From the NCBI RefSeq assembly GCF_900143645.1, contig NZ_FRFD01000016.1, positions 1-64,000 of the forward strand: DNA of 64,000 nt. Direction: 5' to 3'. Below the pieces are notes generated by a model. The model was not told the DNA's origin, made no database searches, and saw nothing but the letters and a program-made list of their open reading frames with translations. Made by a program: the position numbers and the translations under genes. Positions 62,810 to 64,000 of this stretch are shown here, one piece after another. The stretch comes from Anaerocolumna xylanovorans DSM 12503 (GTDB lineage: Bacteria; Bacillota; Clostridia; Lachnospirales; Lachnospiraceae). Within the stretch, counting starts at the first letter, position 1. Every line of letters begins with the position of its first letter.

Positions 62810-64000
62810 TTATTTCTTAGTTGCAACAATAACCCTGATTACGCCGCCTTCTTGGTTTATCTTATCAATAAAGGCTTCCATGTGATATTCTTGCTGGTTA
62901 GTGGTAATATCGGAAAGCTTAGCGGAATAATACTTATTGTTGCTGTAGACATATACAGCAACTTTGTCTGAAATCGGATAAGATGCCTCACCGGCCCGAA
63001 CCTGGTTCTTTTCAATGGAACCAACCAAAATCCGGTACAATTCCTTAAATGCTTTTATTTCACCGTTGTTAATTAAGAATCCTTTTGCCCCTGTGGCTAC
63101 GCTAAAGCTGACTCCCTGGGCAGTATAAGAATATTGGGTACCGTAAAGATCATAAGTATAATTGCCAATCTTTTGGGTGTATTCTCCAAGCCCCGGTATG
63201 AAATCTGTCTGGTCTGTCATCACAGAAGTTAACAGGATACCATACTGGAAGAGGTCACCAGTTGCATCGGACAATATTAAATCTGTAATCTCATTATTCT
63301 TATTAACGCCGCAGTATAAAACGTTTATACTGCCGAGTTCCATATCTGCCAGCCTTTTTACACTTACTCTGATATAGCCGCCCTTTGTCACGTCAATAAT
63401 TCTGGCATTGGCCGCTATTGCCATACCCGAAACACGGGTGGCATCACTGTTTACCTGTCCTCTGATAACTGGTGAGGGAGCTTTGGACACTACTGCCTCG
63501 CCTGATGTATACTTTATCTCTACCACATCGCCTTCCATCAGATTTGTAAGCTTTGTATCATATTCCTGCTCATTCCCGCTGGTATCTACAACACGGACAT
63601 AGTTATTCAGATCGGATTTTCCTGCAGCATCCTTTGAAACATGTTTCCCTACTTTTAATATGTATCCGGCCATTACAGGCTGGAGGGTTTCAGACGGTAT
63701 AATGCCTGCCACTGTTCCGTCATCTCCCATAAGCAGTACAACTCGCATGCCTTCCTTAATGCTTCCCTGGGCAGATAAGTCATACCCTACAGCCTGGCTG
63801 CCTATCTGATAAGTGTTTCCTGCCACAACAATTTCCGTGGGGGCTACTTTATTGGGTTTTACCCCTTCATAAACTCCATAGACCTTAGTGTCATAAATCC
63901 ATATGGTTTTTAATTCTTTGGAATAATAAACCACATCATAATCTGTTATCTTGCCGATATCACTTAACTCACCGTTTTTATATACTTTTCCGCCCCTTAC
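62810..64000 (-). CDS. exported surface protein, C-terminal part, start beyond right edge
   Basis: At least 396 residues are encoded; the frame remains open at base 64000, so the apparent start at 63934 is not real. Sequence such as VRGGKVYKNGELSDIGKITDYD, YYSKELKTIWIYDTKVYG and QPVMAGYILKVGK resembles the C-terminal part of SLH-domain cell-surface proteins with a copper-amine-oxidase-like fold, but no SLH motif is in the visible portion. It is 54 bases before the adaptor gene and may be cotranscribed. Function unknown. Confidence 0.7.
   Translation of the reverse strand, partial: VRGGKVYKNGELSDIGKITDYDVVYYSKELKTIWIYDTKVYGVYEGVKPNKVAPTEIVVAGNTYQIGSQAVGYDLSAQGSIKEGMRVVLLMGDDGTVAGIIPSETLQPVMAGYILKVGKHVSKDAAGKSDLNNYVRVVDTSGNEQEYDTKLTNLMEGDVVEIKYTSGEAVVSKAPSPVIRGQVNSDATRVSGMAIAANARIIDVTKGGYIRVSVKRLADMELGSINVLYCGVNKNNEITDLILSDATGDLFQYGILLTSVMTDQTDFIPGLGEYTQKIGNYTYDLYGTQYSYTAQGVSFSVATGAKGFLINNGEIKAFKELYRILVGSIEKNQVRAGEASYPISDKVAVYVYSNNKYYSAKLSDITTNQQEYHMEAFIDKINQEGGVIRVIVATKK

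Noticed and set aside
1..64000. tRNA, rRNA or CRISPR arrays
   Set aside because: No cloverleaf, rRNA or spaced direct repeats were seen on reading either strand; a covariance-model scan would be decisive.

Overview
The window looks like the chromosome of an endospore-forming, Gram-positive Clostridia of the Lachnospiraceae type. Reasons: a split sigma-K gene, clostridial type IV pilus genes, sortase- and S-layer-anchored surface proteins, strong AGGAGG ribosome binding sites, AT-rich intergenic DNA and no outer-membrane components. No rRNA, tRNA or CRISPR array was seen. Almost every gene lies on the minus strand.

Region 1 (1-20.5 kb): a calcium-binding RTX-repeat protein runs off the left edge. 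Next is a complete type IV pilus operon, read on the minus strand from 20.3 kb to 3.0 kb: pilB, pilT, pilC, major pilin, prepilin peptidase, a fused pilM-pilN, pilO, four minor-pilin-like genes and a 1347-residue DUF5057-type protein. It has a clear promoter with a palindrome (GGACTAAAGTCC) at the predicted transcription start.

Region 2 (20.5-31.9 kb): a cell-surface and exopolysaccharide locus. It holds a nucleotide-sugar 6-dehydrogenase, a protein of four tandem NodB deacetylase domains (three without metal ligands), a membrane glycosyltransferase with an N-terminal PilZ-like domain, a second deacetylase-like protein, a GH18-like lipoprotein and an LPXTG-type choice-of-anchor A protein. The same palindrome lies downstream of the promoter of the LPXTG gene.

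Region 3 (32.03-51.76 kb), the main finding: the sporulation sigma factor gene sigK is cut in two by an insert of about 19.7 kb that behaves like a skin element. The 5' part (191 codons) is at 52329-51757 and the last 21 codons plus stop are at 32033-31965, both on the minus strand. Joining the ends at a shared GT(A/T)TCG core restores an uninterrupted sigma-K frame. A large serine recombinase of the SpoIVCA type sits just inside the 3' junction. The cargo is a giant GLUG/SLH surface protein and what appears to be a full sulfate assimilation system: ABC sulfate transporter, CysDN, an AprAB-like APS reductase, a small siroheme sulfite reductase, a LacI-family regulator with three candidate operators, and a 17-residue leader peptide with tandem Cys codons before the sulfate-binding protein. 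If the element is excised in the mother cell, as skin elements are elsewhere, that cell would lose its sulfate pathway while the spore line keeps it.

Region 4 (52.5-64 kb): an unknown membrane-anchored protein, a polyamine operon (speD, decarboxylase, speE, carboxynorspermidine synthase and decarboxylase) that encodes two routes to spermidine, a three-gene MacAB/YknXYZ-type ABC export system, and the C-terminal part of a surface protein running off the right edge.
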